Assembly: GCF_900109465.1 (NCBI RefSeq)
Contig: NZ_FOAZ01000028.1
Coordinates: 1-64,000, forward strand
Direction of reading: 5' to 3'
Length of the DNA stretch: 64,000 nt
DNA from: Streptacidiphilus jiangxiensis
Lineage (GTDB): Bacteria; Actinomycetota; Actinomycetes; Streptomycetales; Streptomycetaceae
Position 1 is the stretch's first letter. Each line of letters opens with the position of its first letter. The position numbers were made by a program, and so were the translations under genes. Of the stretch, positions 50,196 through 59,751 are shown one piece after another. Under the pieces are notes generated by a model. The model ran no database searches. It was not told where the DNA came from and saw nothing but the letters and a program-made list of their open reading frames with translations.

Positions 50196-50302
50196 GGTGA
50201 TTCCCCCTTGGTCGGCCCGCCCCCGTGACAGGCCGTCCGTTCGATGCTCCCAGGGGCCCGTCGACGCCGACAAGACCGCGCCGGAGCCGCCCGGGAAGGG
50301 GC

Positions 50303-50560
50303 TCAGAACGGCCAGAAGGCGCCGTGGCTGGTCAGCACGGAGGCGACCAGCACGGCGAGGTCGGCGACGCCGAGGGCGAGACCGAGGCCGGCGCGGACCG
50401 GGCGGCTGGTGCGGCGGCGGAGGGAGAGGGCGGCCAGGGCGATCGCGCACGGGCCGAGAACGAGGTTGAAGACGAGCAGGCCGAGCAGGCCCAGGATGAA
50501 CGACGCCACGGCCATCTGGTCGGCGTCGTAGGCACGTTGACGCTGCGCGAGGGTGTCCAC
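50303..50560 (-). CDS. DUF4190-like small membrane protein, 85 aa
   Basis: MDTLAQRQRAYDADQMAVASF opens the protein, followed by two membrane hairpin segments (about 18-45 and 57-78) with the glycine-rich FILGLLGLLVFNLVLGPCAI typical of DUF4190. Function unknown. A GGAG box precedes ATG 50560. It is tandem with another tiny membrane protein 31 bp upstream, and both are probably transcribed from the promoter region that carries the FabR-like operators. Confidence 0.75.
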   Translation of the reverse strand: MDTLAQRQRAYDADQMAVASFILGLLGLLVFNLVLGPCAIALAALSLRRRTSRPVRAGLGLALGVADLAVLVASVLTSHGAFWPF

Positions 50561-50591
50561 GGGAGGGGCTCCTGGTGGTGGTCGGTGCTGG

Positions 50592-50747
50592 TCAGTGCTG
50601 CTTGCGACGGGCGAGGCCCTCGCGGACGCCGAAGGCGCCCAGCCAGGCGGCGATCGCCAGGGCGGCGGCGACGAGGACGGTCGTGCTGGTGTGGAACGCC
50701 GCGCCCATCAGCAGGCCGAGGGCGACGAGGGCGAGCAGGAGACTCAC
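50592..50747 (-). CDS. Two-helix membrane protein, 51 aa
   Basis: GTG 50747 (GAAGAG 8 nt upstream) encodes 51 residues: two hydrophobic helices (SLLLALVALGLLMGAAF and TVLVAAALAIAAWLGAFG) and a basic tail. The frame remains open upstream, but that extension runs across the palindromic operator, so the short form is preferred. Not recognised. Likely co-transcribed with the DUF4190-like gene and regulated by the divergent TetR protein. Confidence 0.6.
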   Translation of the reverse strand: MSLLLALVALGLLMGAAFHTSTTVLVAAALAIAAWLGAFGVREGLARRKQH

Positions 50748-50800
50748 GGTGAGGCTCTTCTCTGGATTTCTGGATCTCCGGCAGGAACGAACGTGAACTT

Positions 50801-50834
50801 TCAGCGAACAGTTGTGATGACAACTGTTCGCTGA
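50801..50834. promoter_or_regulatory. FabR-like operator, perfect 15-bp arms
   Basis: TCAGCGAACAGTTGT (50801-50815), loop GATG, ACAACTGTTCGCTGA (50820-50834). The half-site resembles the AGCG-ACA...TGT-CGCT box I recall for E. coli FabR. It lies between the divergent tetR and small membrane-protein genes. Confidence 0.72.
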
Positions 50835-50863
50835 CTCCTCCACCCTACGCCGGGTGGCGGATT

Positions 50864-50880
50864 TCAGCAAACAGTTGTTT
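50864..50880. promoter_or_regulatory. Second FabR-like operator
   Basis: TCAGCAAACAGTTGT (50864-50878) repeats the half-site of the operator at 50801 with one change and forms its own small palindrome AAACA-GT-TGTTT (50869-50880). It ends 11 nt before the tetR GTG at 50891, where it would block transcription. Confidence 0.6.
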
Positions 50881-50890
50881 ACTCAACCCC

Positions 50891-51520
50891 GTGAGCCAGA
50901 CGACCGGGGCCCGACAGGCCCAGAAGCAGCAGTCCCGCCGCGCACTGCTGGACGCGGCCCTGCAGTTGCTGGAGCACCAGAGCTTCTCCAGCCTCGGCAT
51001 GCGCGAGGTGACCCGGGAGGCGGGCATGTCGCCGGCCGGCTTCTACCGTCACTTCCGGGACCTCAACGACCTGGGCGTCTGCCTGGTCGAGGAGGCCCTG
51101 GCCAGCCTGCACCTGATGATCGGCGCCGCCTTCGCCGAGCAGGAGGAGCACAGCGAGCCGGACGAGCTGATCGCCCACGCCGTCCAGGTGATCGCCGACC
51201 ACGTCCAGGCCCACCGGGCGCACGTGCGCTTCATCGCCCGCGAACGCTTCGGCGGCGTCCGGCCGGTCCGCGAGGCGATCGCCGCCGAGCTGGAACGCTT
51301 CACCGACGAGGTCGCCCGGGCCCTCGCGCTCCAGCCGGTCTCCGCCGGGTGGAGCACGGAGGACGTGCGCATGGTCGCGGAGCTCTACGTCGACCACATG
51401 GTCCTGACGGCCGCGGCCCTGCTGGAGGCCGACGCCCAGGAGGAGCAGCGGATCACCGCGACGGCCCGCCGCCAGCTCCGCCTGATCAGCGTCGGCCGAC
51501 GCCACTGGATCTCCGACTGA
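50891..51520 (+). CDS. FabR-like TetR-family regulator
   Basis: 209 residues from GTG 50891; no ribosome-binding site, so probably leaderless. HTH at about 13-60 (QQSRRALLDAALQLLEHQSFSSLGMREVTREAGMSPAGFYRHFRDLNDLG), closely following the FabR pattern, including the C-terminal ATARRQLRLISVGRRHWIS that matches the FabR end. FabR represses unsaturated fatty acid genes and senses acyl chains. Here no desaturase is adjacent. Two FabR-like operators lie upstream. Confidence 0.85.
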   Translation: MSQTTGARQAQKQQSRRALLDAALQLLEHQSFSSLGMREVTREAGMSPAGFYRHFRDLNDLGVCLVEEALASLHLMIGAAFAEQEEHSEPDELIAHAVQVIADHVQAHRAHVRFIARERFGGVRPVREAIAAELERFTDEVARALALQPVSAGWSTEDVRMVAELYVDHMVLTAAALLEADAQEEQRITATARRQLRLISVGRRHWISD

Positions 51521-51652
51521 CGCCCTCCCTCAGAGGGGGATCGGCGATCCCCCGATCGACGGGTCTCTCCCGCCGTGTCCGCGCCGCGGCCAGGCTGGTG
51601 GTCGAGGCCGGGCGAACAGCCCGGCCGTCCGAGAGGCCGAAGGGGACCGATC

Positions 51653-52507
51653 ATGACGACGATTCTGGTGACGGGCGCGACCGGGCAGGTCGGACGGCGT
51701 TTCGTGCCGCGGCTGCTGCAGTGGGTCGCGCCGGACGAGACCGTGCGGGTGCTGGTGCGTGGCGAGGAGAGTGCGCGGCACTTCACCGAGCTCGGCGCCG
51801 AGGCCGTGCTGGGCGACCTGCGCGACGCCGACGCCCGCAAGCGCGCCCTGGAGGGCGCCGACGCCGTGGTGAACGTCGCCGCCGCTTTCCGGGGCGTCCC
51901 GGACGAGGAGGCCTGGGCGGTCAATCGCGACGCGGCGATCGCGCTGGGCCGTGAGGCCGCGGCGGCGGGTGTGCGACGGTTCGTCCAGGCGAGCACCAAC
52001 CTGGTCTACGGCGCGGGCCGGGGCCGCCCCGCGGCCGCGAGCGACCCGCTGCAGCCGGAGACGTCCTGGGGCGTCTACCCGCGCTCCAAGGCGGAGGCCG
52101 AGGCCGGTCTCGCCGAGGTACCCGGGCTCGCGCCGGTCGTGGTGCGCCTCGCCTTCGTCTACGGCGAGGGTGACCCGCACCTGACCCAGTCGGCCCGCTT
52201 CATCGTCGGCTGGCCCGCCCACCGCCGCCTGCCGATGGTCCATCACGCCGACGTCGCCCAGGCTCTGTTCCGGGCCCTGCGCACGCCCGGCATCGAGGGC
52301 CGGATCTACAACGCGGTGGACGACGCACCGGTGACCGCATGGGACCTGCACCGACTCAACGGCATCCCGTTCCCCGCCGAGAACGCCGACGCCGTGGACC
52401 CGGACCCGTGGAACGGCATGGCCGACAACCTGCCGCTGCGCGACGAGCTCGGCTGGCGCCCCCTCCACCCCTCCGTCTGGTCCGCCCGCGACGCGGGCGC
52501 GCTGTGA
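51653..52507 (+). CDS. NAD(P)-dependent epimerase/dehydratase (extended SDR)
   Basis: 284 residues from ATG 51653 (AAGGGGA box). Rossmann loop VTGATGQVGRRFV (GxxGxxG, about 6-18), DLRDADARKRALEGADAVVNVAA, Ser and YxxxK (STNLVYG, YPRSKAEAE) of the extended-SDR type. Substrate unknown; similar proteins act as NAD(P)H-binding oxidoreductases or sugar-nucleotide epimerases. It lies downstream of the FabR-like gene on the same strand (132 bp) with an independent start region. Confidence 0.87.
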   Translation: MTTILVTGATGQVGRRFVPRLLQWVAPDETVRVLVRGEESARHFTELGAEAVLGDLRDADARKRALEGADAVVNVAAAFRGVPDEEAWAVNRDAAIALGREAAAAGVRRFVQASTNLVYGAGRGRPAAASDPLQPETSWGVYPRSKAEAEAGLAEVPGLAPVVVRLAFVYGEGDPHLTQSARFIVGWPAHRRLPMVHHADVAQALFRALRTPGIEGRIYNAVDDAPVTAWDLHRLNGIPFPAENADAVDPDPWNGMADNLPLRDELGWRPLHPSVWSARDAGAL

Positions 52508-52590
52508 CCCGGAACCGCCTCGGGTGAGTCCACGACGGAGACGGGAAACCGTTTGGGTCCGCCCGTGGGCGACGCGTACCCTCTCGCACC

Positions 52591-53007
52591 ATGTGCTACC
52601 ACGCGTTCAACGGCGCTCTCCGGCACTTCGTCTGCGTCTCGTGCCGGCTCTCGTTCAAAGGCAGCACGTGGTCGAGCCGGAGGCGCGTCTGCCCCGGCTG
52701 CCGGGAGCCGATGGCCTTCGCCGGGTTCGACTTCGCCGCGCCGCGCCGACGTGACACCAAGGCCTGGTCCGTCGTCGCGACCGTGCTCGCGGAAAAGCTG
52801 ACCTACGATCACCGCCCGGGCTGCGGTTGCTCAAAGCTCCCCTCCTTCCGGCCCCGGACGCGAGCGCAGGTGCGCGAACGGCGGAGAGCCGCCGAGCGGC
52901 TGGCCCTGCCGCTGTCGGTGACCCTCGCCCGCCGCGACGCGTTCACCCCGGAGACCCGCGACGAGCAGCCACCGGCGCCGCCCACCGCCGAGCGCGACCC
53001 GCGCTGA
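52591..53007 (+). CDS. Hypothetical zinc-ribbon-like protein, 138 aa
   Basis: MCYHAFNGALRHFVCVSCRL opens the protein. Two Cys pairs, CVSC and CPGC (about residues 15-18 and 35-38), form a likely treble-clef or zinc ribbon. A Cys-His cluster HRPGCGCSKLP (about 72-82) and a basic Arg-rich helix (RPRTRAQVRERRRAAERLA) follow, then a Pro-rich tail. TACCCT at 52578-52583 is a plausible -10 for a near-leaderless start. Not recognised; possibly nucleic-acid-binding. Confidence 0.65.
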   Translation: MCYHAFNGALRHFVCVSCRLSFKGSTWSSRRRVCPGCREPMAFAGFDFAAPRRRDTKAWSVVATVLAEKLTYDHRPGCGCSKLPSFRPRTRAQVRERRRAAERLALPLSVTLARRDAFTPETRDEQPPAPPTAERDPR

Positions 53008-53089
53008 GTCCGCCGGGTACCGGCATCGGGCAACGCGCCACTCGCGTGGAGGATCGCCGCAGGCGGCAGGGCGCTGGGATGCTGGCTCC

Positions 53090-53764
53090 ATGGAACTGAG
53101 TACCGCGCCCGCCGACGCCGTCGCCGTCGTGGCGGCGCGCATCGGTGACGCCGTCGGGGGGCTCCCGCCCGGCGACGGCGTGGGCGTCTTCGGCGCGGTC
53201 TACCTCCAGGTCACCGACGCGATGGTGCGCCACCTCACCGTGGACGGCTACTTCGCCTCCCCGCCCGACGTCGCCCGGTTGGACGCGCTCTTCGCGAACC
53301 GCTTCCTCGGTGCGCTCACCGCCGCCGCCCCACCTGCGTGTTGGCGTCCGCTGCTGGAGCTTCGGCGCCACCCCGGCATCCGGCCCATCCAGTTCGCGCT
53401 GGCCGGCATGAACAGCCACATCGAGCACGACCTGCCGCTGTCCGTGGTCGAGACCTGCCGCAGCCTCGACTGCCCACCGCAGGCGCTGGAGGCAGACTTC
53501 CACCGCGTCAACGACCTCCTGGCCTCGGTCGAGGACGAGGTCCGTGAAGAACTGCTCACCCTCCCGCCGGAGTTGGACGTCACCGACCCCCTGCTCCACC
53601 TCCTGGGGTCCTGGAGCATCGAGGCCGCCCGCGACGCGGCCTGGGCCTCCGCCCGCATGCTCTGGGAACTCCGCGACCGCCCCGACGCCTACGCCGCCGC
53701 AGCCGCCACCCTCGACCGCACCACGGGCATGACCAGCCGCTGCCTGCTCACCCCTCTGCGCTGA
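53090..53764 (+). CDS. DUF5995 family protein
   Basis: 224 residues. Shows the DUF5995 pattern: VGVFGAVYLQVTDAMVRHL, WRPLLELRRHPGIRPIQFALAGMNSHIEHDLPLSVV and a C-terminal helical segment with SWSIEAARDAAWASARMLWEL. Soluble, mainly alpha-helical; function unknown, though the conserved NxHIxxDLPL may bind a metal. It stands alone, 82 bp after the zinc-ribbon-like gene and convergent with a membrane-protein gene. Confidence 0.82.
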   Translation: MELSTAPADAVAVVAARIGDAVGGLPPGDGVGVFGAVYLQVTDAMVRHLTVDGYFASPPDVARLDALFANRFLGALTAAAPPACWRPLLELRRHPGIRPIQFALAGMNSHIEHDLPLSVVETCRSLDCPPQALEADFHRVNDLLASVEDEVREELLTLPPELDVTDPLLHLLGSWSIEAARDAAWASARMLWELRDRPDAYAAAAATLDRTTGMTSRCLLTPLR

Positions 53765-53803
53765 CGAGTTTGCGGTGACGAGCAGCGGGCCGAAATCAGC
53801 TGG

Positions 53804-54364
53804 TCACTGCCTCCCCGCCGAAGGCACCGTGGCCGGGGCGACCGGGGCGACCGCAAGGGCGGTGCGGGTGAGGGACCGGCCGCGCCAGAAGAGAGCGCCG
53901 CGATGGGCGATCAGCATGGCGAAGCCGAGGAACATGATCGCGTCAGCGAACGCGGCCACGCTGATCCGGTTGTCCATCAACCACTGACCCAACGCGCGGG
54001 CGAAGGACTTGTTGTTCTCCGTCTCCCAGACGAAGGCCAGCCGGGCCAGCGCGAAGGCGACCCACACCAGCGCGTACGGCAGCCCGGCGACGGTGACCAG
54101 CGAGTCTGTCGGCGCCTCGGCTCTCTCGACCCGCATGCACGCCGCCGCCAGCAGCCCGAACAGCACGCCCGCCACGCAGGCACCGGCTTCCAGGGCGAGT
54201 CCCTTGCCACCGAGGTCCATCTTCGGTGCCACGAACGGAACGATCACCGCGGTCATGATGAGCGGTCGCCACAGACGCAGGGCGGTGAGCCGACGGCGGC
54301 CGAGGTCCACCAGCAGCACCGCCACCGGGACGACGAGAAGGCTGATCCACAGGCTCGTCGACAT
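53804..54364 (-). CDS. Integral membrane protein, DUF1453/CcdC-like
   Basis: 186 residues with about five membrane helices (SLWISLLVVPVAVLLVDL; LIMTAVIVPFVAP; ACVAGVLFGLLAAACMRV; LPYALVWVAFALARLAF; FADAIMFLGFAMLIAHRG). The RRRLTALRLWRPLI motif after helix one recalls DUF1453/CcdC proteins. No known function. It is divergent from a LysR-family gene, 127 bp apart, and is the natural candidate target of that regulator. Confidence 0.75.
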   Translation of the reverse strand: MSTSLWISLLVVPVAVLLVDLGRRRLTALRLWRPLIMTAVIVPFVAPKMDLGGKGLALEAGACVAGVLFGLLAAACMRVERAEAPTDSLVTVAGLPYALVWVAFALARLAFVWETENNKSFARALGQWLMDNRISVAAFADAIMFLGFAMLIAHRGALFWRGRSLTRTALAVAPVAPATVPSAGRQ

Positions 54365-54460
54365 CGTTGCTCCTCATCACGTGACGACAGGTCCGACCAC
54401 AGTGTCGTCACGATCGCCCACAAGGACCGTGGCGATCAAGGTCCGTTTTCTCAAGAACAG

Positions 54461-54484
54461 TTGAGCAGGGCTCAGCAATACAAT
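54461..54484 (+). promoter_or_regulatory. LysR-type box and promoter
   Basis: TGAGC-AGG-GCTCA (54462-54474), a T-N11-A type dyad, lies just upstream of a TACAAT -10 (54479-54484). The lysR GTG is at 54492, so transcription probably starts at or next to the start codon. The divergent membrane-protein gene shares this region. Confidence 0.55.
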
Positions 54485-54491
54485 CGCCGTC

Positions 54492-55514
54492 GTGATCAGC
54501 ATGGGGGAGCTTGAGGCGTTCCTGGCCGCCGCCGAGGAACTCCACTTCGGGCGGGCGGCGGAGCGACTGTACGTGTCGCCGTCGCGGGTGAGTCAGCTGG
54601 TCCGGAGCCTGGAGGGGCACATCGGCGGGGCGCTGTTCGAACGCACCACCCGCCGAGTCGCGTTGACCCCGATGGGGGCGCTCCTGGAGCGCGATCTGCG
54701 GCAGGCGTACGCGGACCTGCTGGCCGCGCTCGAGCGTGCCCGCAAGACCGCACGCGGGCTGACGGGGGCGATCCGGATCGGCTACATGACGCACTTCGGC
54801 GACGAGACCTTCACGCGGCTGGTTGAGGAGTTCCGCGGGCGGTTCCCCTCGGTCGAGATCACCCTGGTGGACCTGACCGGCACCCACTATCACGAGGAAT
54901 TGCGCGACGGCGGGGTCGACCTCGCGCTCGGCCGGTTCCACGAGCCGCCGCCCGCGGAAATGGCCGACGGAGCGGTGATGGCTCGCGAGTCCTGGCTGTT
55001 GGGGGTAGGCCGCAGCCATCCGCTGGCCGTCCGGGAACAGGTCGACGTCGAGGAGCTCGCCGGGTACGCGATCTTCGGCGTGCCCGACCCGCTGACCGGT
55101 GAACTGGCCAACCCGCTCTACCCGACGCACACCCCGACCGGCGCTCCCATCGCCCGACGCGGCGTGGCCCGTACCTTCGCCGAGGTCCTCGCGCTGGTCG
55201 CCCGCGGGGAGAACGTCTTCCCGGCCGCGGTGTCCTTCCCGCGCTTCTACACACACCCGGACGTGGTCTTCGTCCCGCTGACCGGCTGGCCGCCGGCCCT
55301 GCGCACGCTGCGCCACCGCACCCACGGCAACACCGAACCCGTCGAGGCCTTCCTGGAGTTGGCCGGCGCGATGGAGGCGAAGCCCGTGGAGGTGGAGCCC
55401 GTGGAGGTGGAGCCGGACGCGGCAGCGGACACACCCGACGCGGCTCCCAGCCGCCCTGGCTACGGGGACTGGTGGGGGCCACGGACCCTGGGCACGGGCC
55501 TGCCCAGCTCCTGA
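54492..55514 (+). CDS. LysR-family transcriptional regulator
   Basis: 340 residues. HTH at about 1-60 (ELEAFLAAAEELHFGRAAERLYVSPSRVSQLVRSLEGHIGGALFERTTRRVALTPMG split over the domain), substrate-binding domain about 90-290 (IRIGYMTHFGDETFTRLVEEFRGRFPSVEITLVDL). The C-terminus carries an unusual duplicated KPVEVEPVEVEP and an acidic Pro tail. An ATG 12 nt downstream is an alternative start. Divergent from a membrane-protein gene. Confidence 0.9.
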   Translation: MISMGELEAFLAAAEELHFGRAAERLYVSPSRVSQLVRSLEGHIGGALFERTTRRVALTPMGALLERDLRQAYADLLAALERARKTARGLTGAIRIGYMTHFGDETFTRLVEEFRGRFPSVEITLVDLTGTHYHEELRDGGVDLALGRFHEPPPAEMADGAVMARESWLLGVGRSHPLAVREQVDVEELAGYAIFGVPDPLTGELANPLYPTHTPTGAPIARRGVARTFAEVLALVARGENVFPAAVSFPRFYTHPDVVFVPLTGWPPALRTLRHRTHGNTEPVEAFLELAGAMEAKPVEVEPVEVEPDAAADTPDAAPSRPGYGDWWGPRTLGTGLPSS

Positions 55515-55575
55515 CTCCGGCCTGCCGTAATGCAGTTGACGCGCTCACCGGCCGCTGGAAATGACTCCCGAAGCG

Positions 55576-55619
55576 CCGCTGCCCGCTCGTCCCGCCGAGG
55601 CGGGACGAGCGGGCAGCGG
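55576..55619. terminator. Perfect 21-bp stem, bidirectional terminator
   Basis: The arms 55576-55596 and 55599-55619 are exact inverted copies (starting CCGCTGCCCGCTCGTCCC) with a 2-nt loop, between the convergent lysR and guaB1 genes. Confidence 0.85.
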
Positions 55620-55632
55620 ACTCAGCCTGACG

Positions 55633-57102
<1,470 letters not shown>

Positions 57103-57139
57103 CTACGGGCCGGATCGTCACGGTTCATGGCGCGACGCT

Positions 57140-57174
57140 ACAAGGCGGCGGCCGAAAATCCGGCCGCCCCTTGT
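57140..57174. terminator. Hairpin between rpe and guaB1
   Basis: ACAAGG-(C)-GGCGGCCG, loop AAAATC, CGGCCGCC-CCTTGT: a 14-bp stem with a single bulged base. On the minus strand it follows rpe and precedes guaB1 and could be rpe's terminator or part of the guaB1 leader. Confidence 0.65.
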
Positions 57175-57219
57175 GTGATCCTACAGATGCTGTTGTGGCT
57201 AGCTACAAGGGTAGGGCGT

Positions 57220-57903
57220 TCAGACCCGTCGCACCCAGGGTGCACTGTCCGTTGCCTCCTGCGCCTGAGCCCGGAGCGCGGCCACGGCGGCGGCCGGGTC
57301 GTCCGCGCCGTAGACGGCCGACCCGGCCACGAACACGTCCGCGCCGGCTTCCGCGCACCGCTCGATCGTCGACGCCGACACCCCGCCGTCGACCTGGAGC
57401 CACAGCTCCAGCCCGTGCTTGTCGATCAGCTGCCGAGTCCGGCGGATCTTCGGCAGCATGATGTCCAGGAACGCCTGCCCGCCGAAGCCCGGCTCCACGG
57501 TCATGATCAGCAGCATGTCCAGCTCGGGCAGCAGGTCCTCGTAGGGCTCGATCGGCGTCGCGGGGCGCAGCGCCATCGACGCCCGCGCGCCCAGGGCCCG
57601 CAGGTCCCGGGCGAGCCGGACCGGCGCGGCGGCGGCCTCCACGTGGAAGGTCACCGATCCGGCGCCCGCCTCCGCGTACTGCGGGGCCCAGCGGTCCGGG
57701 TTCTCGATCATCAGGTGGCAGTCGAGCGGGATGTCCGTCGCCTTGGTCAGCGACTCCACGATCGGCAGGCCGAGCGTCAGGTTCGGCACGAAGTGGTTGT
57801 CCATGACGTCCACGTGCAGCCAGTCCGCGCCTCGGACCGCCTCCGCCTCCTCGGCGAGCCGGGCGAAGTCGGCGGACAGGATGCTGGGACAGATCTGGGG
57901 CAT
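57220..57903 (-). CDS. rpe: Ribulose-phosphate 3-epimerase
   Basis: 227 residues; interconverts ribulose 5-phosphate and xylulose 5-phosphate in the pentose phosphate pathway. TIM-barrel signatures are present in order: [63 protein letters not shown] and [30 protein letters not shown]. Metal-binding Asp and His residues are intact. The start is uncertain by three codons because a GTG precedes the ATG at 57903. Its gene neighbour rsmB is the usual actinobacterial arrangement; repeat copy 3 intervenes. Confidence 0.95.
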   Translation of the reverse strand: MPQICPSILSADFARLAEEAEAVRGADWLHVDVMDNHFVPNLTLGLPIVESLTKATDIPLDCHLMIENPDRWAPQYAEAGAGSVTFHVEAAAAPVRLARDLRALGARASMALRPATPIEPYEDLLPELDMLLIMTVEPGFGGQAFLDIMLPKIRRTRQLIDKHGLELWLQVDGGVSASTIERCAEAGADVFVAGSAVYGADDPAAAVAALRAQAQEATDSAPWVRRV

Positions 57904-57962
57904 CTCACGCACTTTCGAGTCGATCACGGCAACGAATTGCTTGCCATCATGCCTCAACCCCC

Positions 57963-58066
57963 AGGGGCGCGAGGAACTGCGCGAGGAACCGCCCTGGGCC
58001 TTGAGATCCCGAGCGGACAAGACCATCCGCCTGGCTTGGGTTGCTCGCGCAGTTCCTCGCGCCCCT
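57963..58066. repeat. Long palindromic repeat element, copy 3
   Basis: A 28-bp arm from 57963 (AGGGGCGCGAGGAACTGCGC...) pairs with 58039-58066 with a single mismatch. It is the best-matched of the three copies. The right arm overlaps the stop codon of rsmB by 2 bp. It lies between tandem rsmB and rpe, both on the minus strand, and may act as a terminator or mRNA-end stabiliser. Confidence 0.88.
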
Positions 58067-59528
58067 AGCGGAGCTTGCGAAGCAAGGCCAGGTACATGGC
58101 ATCGGTGCCGTGCAGGTGGGGCCAGAGCTGGATGTCCGGGCCGTCGCCCAGGTCCGGGACCTGGGGCAGGCAGGCCCGCGCGTCGATCCACTCGACGTCG
58201 TCGCGGCCCTTCAGGACGTCCTGGACGACCACGCGGGTCTCGGCGAGGTGCGGCGAACACGTCGCGTAGCCCACGACCCCGCCAGGACGGGTGGCGTCGA
58301 TCGCGCTGCGCAGCAGGCCGCGCTGGAGCGGGGCGAAGTTGGCGACGTCGGCGGGGCGGCGGCGCCACCGCGCCTCGGGGCGACGGCGCAGCGCGCCCAG
58401 CCCGGAACAGGGGACGTCGACGAGCACGCGGTCGAACGAGGCCGGCCGCCACGCGGGACGCGTGCCGTCGGCGGTGATGACGGCGTAGGGGCCGGGGTTG
58501 CCTTCCAGCGCGCGGGCGACCAGGCGGGCGCGGTGGGGCTGGGCCTCCGAGGCGAGCAGCGCCGCGCCGCGTTCCGCGGCGAGCGCGGCCAGCAGCGCGG
58601 CCTTGCCGCCGGGGCCGGCACAACCGTCGAGCCAGCGGGCGTCGGCGCCGCCCTCCAGGGGGGCCGCGGCCAGCGCGGCGGCGACCAGTTGGCTGCCCTC
58701 GTCCTGGACACCCGCGCGGTTCTCCCGCACCGCGCGCAGGTCAGCCGGGTCGCCGCCCTCGGCGAGGCGGACCGCGTAGGGGGACCAGCGGCCGGGCTCG
58801 GTCGCGTCCTCGTCGAGCGCGGCGACCAGCTCCTCGACCGTGGAGCGACCGGGGCGGGCGACCAGGGTGACCTCGGGCCGGGCGTTGTCGGCGGCGAGCA
58901 GCGCCTCCATCGCCGTGCGACCGGCCGCCTGCGGCTGCCAGACGCCGATGGCGTCCCACAGCGCGGAGACGACCCAGCGCGGGTGCGAGAAGAGCACGCC
59001 GAGGTGCTCCTCGGCGTCCTCCTCGTACGGCGGGGCGACCTGCTCCAGCCAGGTGTCCAGGTCGTGCTGGGAGATCTTGCGCAGCACCGCGTTGACGAAC
59101 TTCGCCGGACCCTCGGTCAGCACGGTGCGGGCGAGGTCGACGGTGGCGGAGACGGCCGCGTGGGTCGGGATCCGGGTGGCCAGCAGCTGGTGGGCGCCGA
59201 GCGAGATGACGTCCAGGACCGGCCCGTCGATCTTGTTGAGCGGGCGGTCGACGCAGGCGGCGATGATCGCGTCGTAGCTGCCGCGCATGCGCAGCGTGCC
59301 GTATACCAGCTCGGTGGCGAAGGCGGCGTCCCGACGGGTGAAGTTCACGTCCTGCTCGGCCTTGCGCAGCAGCGCGGGCAGGACCAGGTTGGCGTACGCG
59401 TCGCGCTCGTCGACGGCGCGCAGGGCGTCGAAGGCGAGGCGGCGGGCCGGGTCCTGCGCGGGCTTGCGGTAGGGGCGCTTCTTCGCTCCGGCGTTCGCTC
59501 CGGCGGGGCGCTGTGCGGGGGTGCTCAT
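58065..59528 (-). CDS. rsmB: 16S rRNA m5C967 methyltransferase RsmB
   Basis: 487 residues. A basic, Ala-rich N-terminal extension, then a NusB-like RNA-binding domain (about 27-165; [29 protein letters not shown]), and a SAM-dependent RNA methyltransferase domain with motif I-like [36 protein letters not shown] and the catalytic [10 protein letters not shown]. Both Cys residues of the m5C mechanism are present. The stop codon lies on the edge of repeat copy 3. Upstream is the PstS-like gene (divergent). Confidence 0.95.
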   Translation of the reverse strand: MSTPAQRPAGANAGAKKRPYRKPAQDPARRLAFDALRAVDERDAYANLVLPALLRKAEQDVNFTRRDAAFATELVYGTLRMRGSYDAIIAACVDRPLNKIDGPVLDVISLGAHQLLATRIPTHAAVSATVDLARTVLTEGPAKFVNAVLRKISQHDLDTWLEQVAPPYEEDAEEHLGVLFSHPRWVVSALWDAIGVWQPQAAGRTAMEALLAADNARPEVTLVARPGRSTVEELVAALDEDATEPGRWSPYAVRLAEGGDPADLRAVRENRAGVQDEGSQLVAAALAAAPLEGGADARWLDGCAGPGGKAALLAALAAERGAALLASEAQPHRARLVARALEGNPGPYAVITADGTRPAWRPASFDRVLVDVPCSGLGALRRRPEARWRRRPADVANFAPLQRGLLRSAIDATRPGGVVGYATCSPHLAETRVVVQDVLKGRDDVEWIDARACLPQVPDLGDGPDIQLWPHLHGTDAMYLALLRKLR

Positions 59529-59751
59529 GGTTCGGCCTTACCTCTGTGCCTCAAGGTGCTGACGGTTGCTATGCGTGGGGACCATCATGCCGCATCGGAC
59601 GCGAACGGACTTGCTGACAGAATGTCAGGACTGTGCCGCTCCTGACGCTCCGCTCGGCGACGGTTCACCGTGGGGTCGCCCGCCGCTCCCCGGCGCGCCA
59701 CGTGACCGCCGCACAATCCCGGTACCGATTCGGGGGATGCGGGGGACGCGC

